Below are positions 19,376 to 28,093 of a stretch of 28,093 nucleotides of DNA, in pieces (positions within the stretch are counted from its first letter, which is position 1; every line of letters starts with the position of its first letter). The DNA is taken from positions 1 through 28,093 of the forward strand of contig DASUNJ010000749.1 of assembly GCA_036277235.1 (NCBI GenBank), written 5' to 3'. Both the position numbers and the translations under genes were made by a program. The notes under the pieces were generated by a model. The model saw only the letters and a list, made by a program, of their open reading frames with translations. It did no database searches and was not told the DNA's origin. The stretch comes from DATMER01 sp036277235. GTDB lineage: Bacteria; Acidobacteriota; Thermoanaerobaculia; Multivoradales; UBA5704.

Positions 19376-20858
19376 ATGACCGCGACCAAACTCGATGTCT
19401 TTCCGCGGGCCTCGACCGGTATCGAGGGCCTCGACTACATTCTCGGCGGGGGATTCCCCCGCAACCGGATGTACCTCGTCAAAGGGGATCCCGGGGCGGG
19501 CAAGACGACGCTCGCCATGCAGTTCCTGCTCGCCGGGGCCAGGGCGGGCGAGCCCGGCGTCTATGCCACGCTGTCGGAGACGGAGGAGGAGCTGCGCGAC
19601 GTCGCCCGCTCCCACGGCTGGTCGCTCGACGGGATCACGATCTGCGACCTGCAGGCCTCGGAGGAGAGCCTCAAGGCTGACTCCCAGTACACGCTCTTCC
19701 ACCCCTCGGAGGTCGAGCTCTCCGACACCACCCGCACCGTGCTGGACGTGGTCGAGAGGGCCGAGCCGCTCAGAGTGGTGTTCGACTCCCTGTCCGAGAT
19801 CCGGCTGCTGGCCCGCGACTCCCTGCGCTACCGGCGGCAGATCCTGGCGCTCAAGCACTACTTCACCGGCCGCCAGTGCACGGTCCTGCTGCTCGACTAT
19901 GGCACCCAGTCCGGCGAGTTCCAGCTCGAGAGCCTGGCCCACGGAGTGATGGAGATGGAGCAGCTCCCGCTCAGCTATGGCGCCCAGCGGCGGCGGCTGC
20001 AGGTGCGCAAGGTCCGCGGCATCCCCTACGCGGGCGGCTGCCACGATTACGCCATCCATACCGGCGGCGTCGCCGTCTACCCGCGCCTGGTGGCCTCGGC
20101 GCATCCCGGAGAGTTCAGAAACGCGGTGGTCTCCAGCGACGTCGAAGGGCTCGACACGCTGCTCGGCGGCGGGGCCGACCGGGGGAGCAGCCTGATGCTG
20201 CTCGGCCCCGCCGGGGTGGGCAAGTCGACGATCTGCGCGCAGTATGCCGCCGCCGCCGCCCGCCGCGGCGAGCGCTCCGTGGTCTACAACTTCGACGAGG
20301 CAACGGACATCTGGGTCGCGCGGGCGAATGCCCTCGGTATGGGCCTGAGCTCCCACGTCGAATCGGGCCTGGTCTCCGTCCGGCAGGTGAACCCGGCCGA
20401 GCTCACGCCGGGAGAGCTCGCCGGCCAGCTCCGCAACGAGGTGGAGGCGGGCGTGCGCCTGGTGTTGCTCGACAGCCTCAACGGCTACCTGAGCGCCATG
20501 CCGGACGAGCGCCACCTCACCCTGCACGTGCACGAGCTGCTGTCCTACCTGGCCCAGCACGGGGTGCTCACGGTGATGGTCATGGCGCAATACGGCCTCC
20601 TGGGCGACGTCAGCTCGCCGGTGGAGCTTTCGTACCTGGCCGACACGGTGGTCCTGATGCGCTTCTTCGAAGCCTTCGGCGAGGTGCGGCAGGCGATCTC
20701 CACGGTCAAGCGCAGGGGGGGCAGCCACGAGCGCAGCATCCGCGAGCTGCGGATCGACACGGACGGGATCCGGGTCGGCCGCCAGCTCCGGGAGTTCCAT
20801 GGAGTCCTTACCGGCCGGCTCGAATACACCGGTGAAGCCGGCCCCCTGCTCGGAGTCG

Positions 20859-20875
<17 letters not shown>
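19376..20875 (+). CDS. KaiC-like two-domain RecA-fold ATPase
   Basis: A 499-residue protein with two RecA/KaiC domains, the length and layout of KaiC. Domain 1 has Walker A GDPGAGKT (37-44), an acidic SETEEE stretch where KaiC has its catalytic Glu pair, and Walker B VVFDSLS (D137). It closes with VRKVRGIPYAGGCHDYAIHTGGVAVYPRL, a KaiC hallmark. Domain 2 has Walker A GPAGVGKST (277-285), FDEA (307-310), Walker B LVLLDSLNG (D366) and KRRGGSHERSIRELRI. Aligned by eye on the downstream D-T pair, S419 matches KaiC phospho-Ser431, while Thr432 is replaced by Y420. No KaiA or KaiB gene is present, so a circadian role is not implied. The start is ATG 19376 with GGAG upstream. The next gene, a hybrid histidine kinase, overlaps or abuts it, so the two probably form a signalling unit. 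Confidence 0.88.
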
Positions 20876-22446
<1,571 letters not shown>

Positions 22447-22457
<11 letters not shown>

Positions 22458-22743
22458 AGGTGCGCCAGCGGGTCAGGAGGACCAGGAGGAACGGGATCAG
22501 GTTGGTGTTGATCAGGTCCTTGATGCTGGCTCCCCAGTCGTAGCCGTCGCGCAGGTCGAAGATCTCCATGGCGATGGAGACCACGATGCCGGGGATGAGC
22601 GCCGTGAACGAGCTGAGCTTGCGCCGGAAGAGGATCAGGGCGAGCAGCAGGCACAGGAAGCCGATGTAGACGTGGATGGCATCCTTGGTCAGCGGCAGGA
22701 CGGAGACCCACCACAGCTTGAAGACCTGATAGTCCGACTTCAT
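22447..22743 (-). CDS. Small membrane protein (98 aa)
   Basis: A short integral membrane protein with three likely transmembrane helices, at about residues 23-40 (HVYIGFLCLLLALILF), 46-62 (TALIPGIVVSIAMEIF) and 80-92 (NLIPFLLVLLTRW). The N-terminus (DYQVFKLWWVSVLPLTKDA) is probably amphipathic. I do not recognise a named family, but the length and strongly hydrophobic pattern are coherent for a real protein. It starts 27 bp after the stop of the App1-like gene on the same strand, so the two are likely co-transcribed and the protein may act at the same membrane. Its 3' end overlaps the hybrid kinase's last codons by 11 bp (convergent). No Shine-Dalgarno sequence is visible before ATG 22743. 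Confidence 0.7.
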
Positions 22744-22770
22744 GGCGTCGGGGTTAGCCTATCAGACCCG

Positions 22771-23943
22771 TCATCCCTCCGGCTTCAGAGCCGCCTCGGT
22801 CGGGCTGGGCGCCACCTCGTCCTTGATCTTCTCGGCGTTGACGTTCTTGATCTGATCCGCCCGGATCCAGCCGGACTCGCGGGCGTGGACGGCCGCGGCC
22901 TCGGTGTCCTCGCAGAGGAGCATCGGCACGCCCGCTTCCCGGATCTCCTTGGCGAGGTTGAGCACCTGCTCGTCGCGGTGCGCGCCGACGTCGATCTTGC
23001 GGATGTAGATCGCCAGGATGCGGCCGGGATACTCGGCCACGACCTGGCGGTAGATCTCGGGGTCCTTCTCGCCACTGTCGCCGATCAGGATGAAGTTCAG
23101 CTTCGGGTAGAGGTCCAGGATCGGCCGGATGCAGCCGAGCTTGTATTCGACCGTCTCCTTCTTGAGCAGCTTGCGCGCATCGAGCCCGAAGTCGCGCAGC
23201 AGGATCGGGCCGCGGGGGATCTTCTGCAGGTCCATGAACTCGGCCAGCAGGTCGTAGAGGTTCCACGGGCTGCCCGAGACGAAGAAGATCGGGTTCACCC
23301 CGCCTGGGTTCACCCCCTGCACGAGCGCCTCGTAGAACGCCGCCACCCCCTTGAACGGGAGACGGGTGTAGGCGTTATGCAGGAAGACCGTGCGCGCCAT
23401 GGCCAGCCGATTGGTCACGCCGGTTTCGAGCACCGTATCGTCGATGTCGCTGATGACGCCGAACTCGGAGTCGTTTGGCGGGATCAGCACCTGGCCGCTG
23501 GCCCGCACACCGGCTGCCGCCTCCGGATGCGGATGCACCAGCTCAAGCTCCACGTCGTGCCACTGGCCCGAGGCGAGGGGGGCTGGCGGCTCGACGTGCT
23601 CGTTGAAGTAGCCCTCCTCGTCCGCGACCAGCTCGCGCTCCCAGCCCGGCCCACGGACACGGAGGCGGGCATGGGGCACCTCGTCGCTCTCGAAGCGCTT
23701 CCACGCGTTGCCCAGGTTCTTCAAGATCGTGTCGTTCTCGCCCGCGGCGCCCACGGGCTCGTCCTGAAGCACCCGGCCCTGGATCAGAAAACGCTCGGGG
23801 GTACCGAAGCCGCGAAAGGGGAGGATTTGAAGGGGGTCGTCGCGGTCGAAGCGGGCCTCGAGCCGCCCTTTGACGGCATCCACGCCCCTCTCGACCGGCA
23901 CCGCCGCCCGGAGGATGGCGCGTCTGAAGATGGAGTTGCTCAT
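22771..23943 (-). CDS. App1-family phosphatidate phosphatase-like protein (DUF2183)
   Basis: A 390-residue protein with the catalytic domain of yeast App1, a HAD-superfamily phosphatase that dephosphorylates phosphatidic acid. The signature DIDDT (166-170, in FGVISDIDDTVLETGV) gives the nucleophile and acid/base Asp. FFVSGSPWNLYDLL (221-233) carries the second HAD motif, and GDSGEKD (288-294) the fourth. Residues about 1-155 form a conserved App1 N-terminal region with predicted beta strands (RVLQDEPVG, VRGPGWERELVADEEGYF). Bacterial members are known but their substrate is mostly untested. There is no signal peptide; the cytoplasmic face of the membrane is likely. The gene lies between a Nit-type hydrolase and a small membrane protein on the same strand. 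No Shine-Dalgarno sequence precedes ATG 23943; the hairpin-forming 9-bp repeats lie directly upstream. Confidence 0.85.
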   Translation of the reverse strand: MSNSIFRRAILRAAVPVERGVDAVKGRLEARFDRDDPLQILPFRGFGTPERFLIQGRVLQDEPVGAAGENDTILKNLGNAWKRFESDEVPHARLRVRGPGWERELVADEEGYFNEHVEPPAPLASGQWHDVELELVHPHPEAAAGVRASGQVLIPPNDSEFGVISDIDDTVLETGVTNRLAMARTVFLHNAYTRLPFKGVAAFYEALVQGVNPGGVNPIFFVSGSPWNLYDLLAEFMDLQKIPRGPILLRDFGLDARKLLKKETVEYKLGCIRPILDLYPKLNFILIGDSGEKDPEIYRQVVAEYPGRILAIYIRKIDVGAHRDEQVLNLAKEIREAGVPMLLCEDTEAAAVHARESGWIRADQIKNVNAEKIKDEVAPSPTEAALKPEG

Positions 23944-23974
23944 GGTGGTCGCCGGAGTGCAAGAGGCGGGCCGG

Positions 23975-24060
23975 AAAGGACCAAAAGGACGTAAAGGACG
24001 TAAAGGACCCGGAGTTTGTCCTTTGCGTCCTTTAGGTCCTTTACGTCCTTTACGTCCTTT
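23975..24060. repeat. Inverted array of 9-bp repeats forming a 26-bp perfect stem
   Basis: Four copies of AAAGGACNN run left to right (23975-24009), then about five copies of its reverse complement GTCCTTTNN (24018-24060). The segments 23984-24009 and 24035-24060 are perfect reverse complements over 26 bp, with a 25-nt spacer. The array fills the gap between the Nit-type gene and the App1-like gene. It may work as a terminator or processing hairpin, or be a small mobile repeat. The frames it opens give only KGRKGRKGP-like peptides and are not considered genes. Confidence 0.8.
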
Positions 24061-24867
24061 CTACAGCCGCCGGTGCCGCCCCACCGGAATCGCCCGCCGC
24101 ACCTTTTCCACTCTTTCGAGGTCGATCTCGGCCATTGCGATCCCCGGGCCGTCGGAGGCCGTGGCAACCGGCAGGCCCCAGGGGTCCACGATCATGGCGT
24201 GACCCCAGCTCGCCTTGAGGCCGGCGTCGTCGTGCTCGCCGTGCTGCGCCGGGGCCATCACCCAGCACTGGTTCTCGATCGCCCGCGCCCGCATCAGCGG
24301 CTCCCAATGGTCCTTGCCCGTCGCCAGGGTGAACGCCGAGGGGATCATCAGGACCTGGGCTCCCTGGTCGACCATGCGGCGATAAAGCTCCGGAAAGCGG
24401 AGGTCGTAGCAGATCGACAATCCGAAGCGGCCGAGCGGCGTTTCGACCACCGTCACCTGATCGCCGGGCTTGCAGGTGTCCGATTCCGCGAAGCGGACGC
24501 CGCCCGGCACGTCCACGTCGAACAGGTGCATCTTGCGGTAAACGCCCAGGGTGGCGCCATCATCCCCGAAGAGGACGCTGGTGTTGTAGCAGCGGCTCGC
24601 CTCGTCGCTCTTCTCGTTGAACGAGCCCAGGAGGAGATGGATGCCGAGGCGGCGGGCGAGATCGGAGAACCTGCCGCAAGTGGGACCGTCCAGGGGCTCG
24701 GCGCGCCGGACCTTCTCGTCGTGCGGCCCCAGGTAGTTCGTATTCTCCGGGGTGGCCACGAAACGGGCGCCATGGCCCGCGGCGCGCTCGATCAGGCTCC
24801 GGGCGCTCTCCCAGTTGGCCTGCTCGTTCGAGGTGCAGTTGAGCTGTATCACCGCTGCCATGTACAT
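24061..24867 (-). CDS. Carbon-nitrogen hydrolase of the Nit1/deaminated glutathione amidase type
   Basis: A 268-residue nitrilase-superfamily amidohydrolase. The Glu-Lys-Cys triad is visible: E41 in FVATPENTNYL, K112 in YRKMHLFDVDVPGG and C153 in SICYDLRFPELYRRM. The stretch PSAFTLATGKDHWEPLMRARAIENQ is typical of Nit1/YafV enzymes, which hydrolyse deaminated glutathione as metabolite repair. That makes the amidase activity likely; the exact substrate is inferred. ATG 24867 is taken as the start, with a second in-frame ATG at 24861 equally possible; neither has a Shine-Dalgarno sequence. A -10-like TAGAAA ends 6 nt before the first ATG, so a leaderless mRNA is possible. The gene is divergent from the glycosyltransferase-like gene, with only 28 bp between them. 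Confidence 0.9.
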   Translation of the reverse strand: MYMAAVIQLNCTSNEQANWESARSLIERAAGHGARFVATPENTNYLGPHDEKVRRAEPLDGPTCGRFSDLARRLGIHLLLGSFNEKSDEASRCYNTSVLFGDDGATLGVYRKMHLFDVDVPGGVRFAESDTCKPGDQVTVVETPLGRFGLSICYDLRFPELYRRMVDQGAQVLMIPSAFTLATGKDHWEPLMRARAIENQCWVMAPAQHGEHDDAGLKASWGHAMIVDPWGLPVATASDGPGIAMAEIDLERVEKVRRAIPVGRHRRL

Positions 24868-24895
24868 GGCGGATTTCTAGCATAGTCTGCACGCC
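24868..24895. promoter_or_regulatory. 28-bp divergent promoter region
   Basis: This short gap must hold both upstream signals for the Nit-type gene (-) and the glycosyltransferase-like gene (+). On the - strand TAGAAA (24874-24879) ends 6 nt before ATG. On the + strand CATAGT (24881-24886) ends 9 nt before GTG 24896. No Shine-Dalgarno sequence fits either gene. The -35 regions would fall inside the opposite coding sequences. Confidence 0.4.
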
Positions 24896-26170
24896 GTGAA
24901 CGTACCTGTGGTCGCTGCCGTCGAGATGGGCTACGGCCATCTGCGCGCGGCCCGGCCGCTGGCCGACCTCCTTGGCACCCGGATCACCCACGTAGACCTC
25001 CCGCCAGTTGCCGAGGAGGAGGAGCAGCGCCTCTGGCACACCTCGCGGCGTTTCTACGAGCTTACCTCCCGGGCCTCGCAGCTCCCCGTGGTGGGAGCGC
25101 CCATGCGCTCGCTCCTGGACTCCCTGACCGCGATCCCCCACCTCTACCCCTACCGCGACCTCTCGGCGCCCACGCTCCAGGTGCGCTCGCTGGACAGGCT
25201 GATCCGCAAGGGGCTGGGGCGAGGGCTGGTCAACCACCTGAAGGGTGCACCGCTGATCGCAACCTTCTTCGCTCCCGCCCTCGCCGCCGACCATCACGGC
25301 TGCGACAAGATCTTTCTGGTGGTGACCGACTCGGACATCAACCGCGCCTGGGTGCCGTTGCGCCCGGAGAGCAGCCGCCTCGTCTACCTGGCCCCCAGCC
25401 AGCGGGCCGTGCAGCGACTGCGCTCCTATGGCATCGCCCGCGAGCGGATCGAGATGACCGGCTTCCCTCTCCCTCCCGAGTTGCTCGGAGGCATGGACGT
25501 GGCGGTCGCGCGCCGCAACCTCGCGGCCCGGCTGGTGCGTCTGGACCCGAAGCGCGCCTTCCGCTCCCAGGCGCGGGATGAGATCCAGGCCTTCCTGGGA
25601 GTCGAGCTCCCCGCGGACCAGGAGGGCGTGCCGCCCCTCGCCACCTTCACGGTCGGGGGGGCCGGCGCCCAGGCCAATCTGGCCCGGCGCCTGCTGCGCA
25701 GCCTCAAGACCACGATCGAAGAGGGCCGTCTGCGGCTCTGCCTGTCGGCCGGCGTCCGGCAGGAGGTCTCGGACCGCTTCACGGTCTGGATCCGGGAGGC
25801 GGGGCTGGAGGGGCACCCGGGCGTATGCATCCTCTGCGAGAAGGACTTCGACAGCTATTACGCGGCGTTCAACCGGTTGCTCGGGGAGACCGACATCCTC
25901 TGGACCAAGCCGAGCGAGATGACTTTCTATGGAGCGCTCGGGCTTCCGTTGGTCTTATCGCGGCCGGTGGGGGTCCACGAGGGGTACAACCTGCGCTGGG
26001 CGATCGAGAACGGCGCGGGCTTGAAGCAGCGCAGCCCCGACTACGCCGGCTTCTGGATGCGCGAGTGGCTGGCCGAGGGCACCCTCGCCGCGGCGGCATG
26101 GTTCGGGTTCCTGAGGCTGCCCAAGTTCGGGGTGTACCACATCCTGGAGCGGGTCACAGCCGCCCGATGA
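24896..26170 (+). CDS. GT-B-fold glycosyltransferase-like protein (GT28/MGDG-synthase-like)
   Basis: A 424-residue protein with GT-B glycosyltransferase features. The N-terminal EMGYGHLRAARPLADLLG (residues 10-27) resembles the glycine-rich GxGH loop of MurG and MGDG synthases. A central DSDINRAWVP and the LAPSQRAVQRLRSYGI segment match the domain hinge, where related enzymes read 'vpS..vk..l...Gi'. FTVGGAGAQANLARRLL is the donor-side GGxGA loop. WTKPSEMTFYGALGLPLVLSRPVGVHEGYNLRWAIENGAGL matches the nucleotide-sugar binding region (TKPG.....A...GlP). Donor and acceptor cannot be told from sequence. The GTG start at 24896 has no Shine-Dalgarno sequence. It converges with mtaB, whose last 17 bp overlap its 3' end. 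A membrane-lipid or envelope role is plausible but inferred. Confidence 0.65.
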   Translation: MNVPVVAAVEMGYGHLRAARPLADLLGTRITHVDLPPVAEEEEQRLWHTSRRFYELTSRASQLPVVGAPMRSLLDSLTAIPHLYPYRDLSAPTLQVRSLDRLIRKGLGRGLVNHLKGAPLIATFFAPALAADHHGCDKIFLVVTDSDINRAWVPLRPESSRLVYLAPSQRAVQRLRSYGIARERIEMTGFPLPPELLGGMDVAVARRNLAARLVRLDPKRAFRSQARDEIQAFLGVELPADQEGVPPLATFTVGGAGAQANLARRLLRSLKTTIEEGRLRLCLSAGVRQEVSDRFTVWIREAGLEGHPGVCILCEKDFDSYYAAFNRLLGETDILWTKPSEMTFYGALGLPLVLSRPVGVHEGYNLRWAIENGAGLKQRSPDYAGFWMREWLAEGTLAAAAWFGFLRLPKFGVYHILERVTAAR

Positions 26171-27356
26171 CCCCGTCCGCGGCCACGCCCACCACCTCCA
26201 CCTCGCTGAATTCGTTCCAAGCCCCCTCGGGGCAGTACACGCGCAGGTAGTTGTCCGTCAGCCCCTGCCCACCGCGCTCCCAAAGGACAATCTCCCGCCG
26301 CCCGACGTGGGACAGCCAGAAACCCCGCTCGGCGCGGTCCGCGACGGCGAGCATGCGCTCCATGCGGGCCTTCTTCCCGTCCGGATGGACATGGCCGGGG
26401 AGGTCCGCGGCCTCGGTTCCGGGCCGGGGGGAGAAGGGGAAGACGTGGGCCTTGGCGAAGCGGGCGGCTTCCACCATGGCCAGGCTCTCCTCGAATTCCT
26501 CGGCTGTCTCGCCGGGAAAGCCCACGATCACGTCCGTGGTGACGGCGACTCCCGGAATCGAGGAGCGCACCCGGTCCAGGATGCCCAGGTAGCCCTCGGC
26601 CGTGTAGGGACGGCGCATCCGCCGCAGGGTCGCGGTCGAGCCGCTCTGGAGAGAGAGGTGCAGGTGCCGGCAGAGCCGGCGGTCCGACCAGAGCTCCAGG
26701 AGGCGCTCGTCGAGATCCCAGGGCGCGATCGAGGTGAGGCGCAGGCGGGGGACCTCCGTCCTCTCCAGGATCGCGCGCACCAGCTCGTAGAGCCGGTCGT
26801 CCCCGGAGCGGTAAGCCGAGATCTGGACTCCGGTGACCACCACTTCCCGGTAACCCGCTTCGACCAGGGACCGGACCTCCTCCACCACCTCGGCGAGCGG
26901 CCGGCTCCGCTGGCGCCCCCGGGTCGAGGGGATGATGCAGAAGGAACAGCGCATGTTGCAGCCGTCCTCCACCTTGACCAGGGCGCGAGTATGACCGAAG
27001 GGGAGGCGGACCCAGGGGACCGGCACTTCAGAAGGTGCCAGATCGGGGAACGCGGCGTGGACGTGGTCGAGAAGCCTGTCCTTCTCAGGATTGGGGACGA
27101 TCAGGTCCACTCCAGCGACGTCGCCGGGCTGGTATGTGGCATGGCACCCGGTCAGGACCGTCCGAGGGCCTCGGCGGGCGGCTTTGCGGGAGGCCCGCGC
27201 CGCCGTGTGGGTGACCGTACAGGTGTTCACCACGTGCAGGTCGGCCTCGCCCAGGGAGGTCACAACCAGATGCCCGGCGGCGAGGAAGTCGCGGGCCAGG
27301 CGCTCGGTCTCCGCCTGGTTGAGCTTGCAGCCGAGATGGGTGAAACACACTCGCAC
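26154..27356 (-). CDS. mtaB: MtaB-type tRNA t6A37 methylthiotransferase
   Basis: A 400-residue radical SAM enzyme that adds a methylthio group to N6-threonylcarbamoyladenosine at tRNA position 37, improving decoding of ANN codons. The N-terminal UPF0004 domain has the three auxiliary-cluster Cys: C10 in LGCKLNQAE, C46 in NTCTVTHTA and C71 in TGCHA. The radical SAM motif CNMRCSFC provides C133, C137 and C140. NTCTVT rather than NTCAVR favours MtaB over MiaB. The C-terminal part has the expected SLQSGS, TTDVIVGFPGET and FPFSPRPGTEA; the TRAM domain is short or diverged. The GTG start at 27356 is chosen from MRVCFTHLGCK, with no Shine-Dalgarno sequence; TAAATT lies 6 nt upstream. It is divergent from the DsbD-like gene. 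Confidence 0.92.
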   Translation of the reverse strand: MRVCFTHLGCKLNQAETERLARDFLAAGHLVVTSLGEADLHVVNTCTVTHTAARASRKAARRGPRTVLTGCHATYQPGDVAGVDLIVPNPEKDRLLDHVHAAFPDLAPSEVPVPWVRLPFGHTRALVKVEDGCNMRCSFCIIPSTRGRQRSRPLAEVVEEVRSLVEAGYREVVVTGVQISAYRSGDDRLYELVRAILERTEVPRLRLTSIAPWDLDERLLELWSDRRLCRHLHLSLQSGSTATLRRMRRPYTAEGYLGILDRVRSSIPGVAVTTDVIVGFPGETAEEFEESLAMVEAARFAKAHVFPFSPRPGTEAADLPGHVHPDGKKARMERMLAVADRAERGFWLSHVGRREIVLWERGGQGLTDNYLRVYCPEGAWNEFSEVEVVGVAADGVIGRL

Positions 27357-27418
27357 GGCCCGAATTTACCGGAAATTTACCTGCCCATGCGGGGATTTCA
27401 ATTACATTGTAGGCCGTC
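27357..27418. promoter_or_regulatory. Divergent promoter region with direct repeats
   Basis: A 62-bp gap between mtaB (-) and the DsbD-like gene (+). AATTTACC occurs at 27363-27370 and again at 27374-27381, an exact 8-bp direct repeat with an 11-bp period. On the - strand the first copy supplies TAAATT, ending 6 nt before mtaB's GTG. On the + strand TACATT (27403-27408) ends 10 nt before ATG 27419. Confidence 0.4.
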
Positions 27419-28093
27419 ATGAAGACCTCTCTGCTCATCCTCGCCCTGCTCGTCCCCCTCCAAGCGTGGGGCGCGGCGAGCGAATGGGCGGAGAACGCGG
27501 AGTCCCGCGTCCGGCTCGTGACCCCCTGGCAGGTCGCTCCCCAGAGCGGCGAGCTGCGGATGGGCCTGCACTTCAAGCTCGCTCCCGGGTGGCACGTCTA
27601 CTGGAAGAACAGCGGCGACGCCGGCTTCCCGCCGGTGGTGGTCTTTCAGAATCTCGGCGAGACCGAGCTGCTCTGGCCCGCGCCCGAGCGCTTCGAGCTG
27701 CCGGGAGACCTGGTCGCCTTCGGCTACGAAGACGAGGTGGTCTACCCGGTGCGAGCGAAGCTCGACGCGCAGGGCGACCGTCTGCGCCTGGCCGCCGACG
27801 TGGACTATCTGGTCTGCCAGGTGGATTGCATCCCCTACCGCTACACGCTCACCCTCGATCAGCCGCTGGGCACTCCCGTTCCGGATACCGCGACCGCCCC
27901 GCTGATCGACCGCGCCTGGGCGAGCGTCCCGAGTCCCGCCGGAGAGGGAGTTACCACCACAGCAGCCCTCGACGTGAGCAGGCCCTCCGCGCCGGTCCTG
28001 GAAGTCCGTGTCGAAGGCGCCCGCCCGGGGCCGGACAGCCAGATCTTCCTGGAGAGCCACGAGGGGTTCGACACCGGCAAACCCGTTTCCCAG
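27419..28093 (+). CDS. DsbD/ScsB-type thiol:disulfide interchange protein, N-terminal part
   Basis: An open frame of 225 codons from ATG 27419 to the window edge, so the gene is truncated by the window. Residues 1-19 are a signal peptide (MKTSLLILALLVPLQAWGA). The remainder matches the periplasmic N-terminal domain of DsbD/ScsB-like proteins: LAPGWHVYWKNSGDAGFPP (55-72), WPAPERFELPG (86-96), GYEDEVVYPV and YLVCQVDCIPY, with the redox Cys pair C133/C137. In full-length relatives this is followed by an eight-helix membrane domain and a thioredoxin domain, which pass electrons from cytoplasmic thioredoxin to periplasmic substrates. Those parts lie outside the window. No strong Shine-Dalgarno sequence precedes the start. 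Confidence 0.82.
   Translation, partial: MKTSLLILALLVPLQAWGAASEWAENAESRVRLVTPWQVAPQSGELRMGLHFKLAPGWHVYWKNSGDAGFPPVVVFQNLGETELLWPAPERFELPGDLVAFGYEDEVVYPVRAKLDAQGDRLRLAADVDYLVCQVDCIPYRYTLTLDQPLGTPVPDTATAPLIDRAWASVPSPAGEGVTTTAALDVSRPSAPVLEVRVEGARPGPDSQIFLESHEGFDTGKPVSQ

Noticed and set aside
23870..24202. Open frames over the 9-bp repeats encoding KGRKGRKGP or KDVKDVKD peptides
   Set aside because: The 9-bp unit keeps frames open by arithmetic. The peptides are pure repeat with no start signal.

Overview
This is a high-GC window of about 28 kb from a bacterial chromosome. No rRNA, tRNA, CRISPR array, phage genes or transposase were seen. The outer-membrane TonB-dependent receptor, the secreted 16-repeat beta-propeller proteins ending in a module that begins PCRVLDTR, the PRC-barrel pair and the KaiC/hybrid-kinase pair suggest a Gram-negative Acidobacteriota-type organism, perhaps Thermoanaerobaculia. 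That placement is from gene style only and is tentative.

Layout, left to right. (1) 1-460: the tail of an antitoxin and an overlapping VapC-type PIN toxin. (2) 528-4371, all on the + strand: a PRC-barrel protein, a secreted right-handed beta-helix protein, a PLP-dependent threonine/serine dehydratase and a second PRC-barrel paralogue. Both PRC genes share a leader box and a hairpin that buries the Shine-Dalgarno sequence. (3) 4372-4957: a non-coding stretch with a strong hairpin, an inverted repeat and a degenerate 21-bp tandem array. (4) 4958-7900: a small secreted protein and a TonB-dependent receptor. (5) 7976-12295, - strand: a full-length Lhr-type helicase that converges on the receptor across two hairpins. 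(6) 12421-19280: two tandem secreted propeller proteins, each with 16 repeats and the same C-terminal module. (7) 19376-22457: a two-domain KaiC-like ATPase overlapping or abutting a hybrid histidine kinase that carries an N-terminal pseudo-receiver. (8) 22447-24867, - strand: a Nit-type amidohydrolase, then an inverted array of 9-bp repeats, an App1-like phosphatidate phosphatase and a small membrane protein. (9) 24896-28093: a GT-B-like glycosyltransferase, a convergent MtaB tRNA methylthiotransferase, and the start of a DsbD/ScsB-type thiol-disulfide protein that runs off the window.

Several groups look functionally linked. The two propeller proteins are 11 bp apart and probably co-transcribed as exported surface or periplasmic proteins. 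The KaiC-like ATPase and hybrid kinase form a signalling pair. The Nit, App1 and membrane-protein genes share a strand and could be one transcription unit, interrupted by the repeat hairpin. Two divergent gene pairs (around 24880 and 27390) are separated by only 28 and 62 bp, and three of the four starts have a -10-like element so close that leaderless mRNAs are plausible.

The observations most worth a second look are the paired SD-burying hairpins of the PRC genes, the 21-bp tandem array, the 9-bp inverted repeat array, and the matched 16-repeat architecture of the two propeller paralogues.
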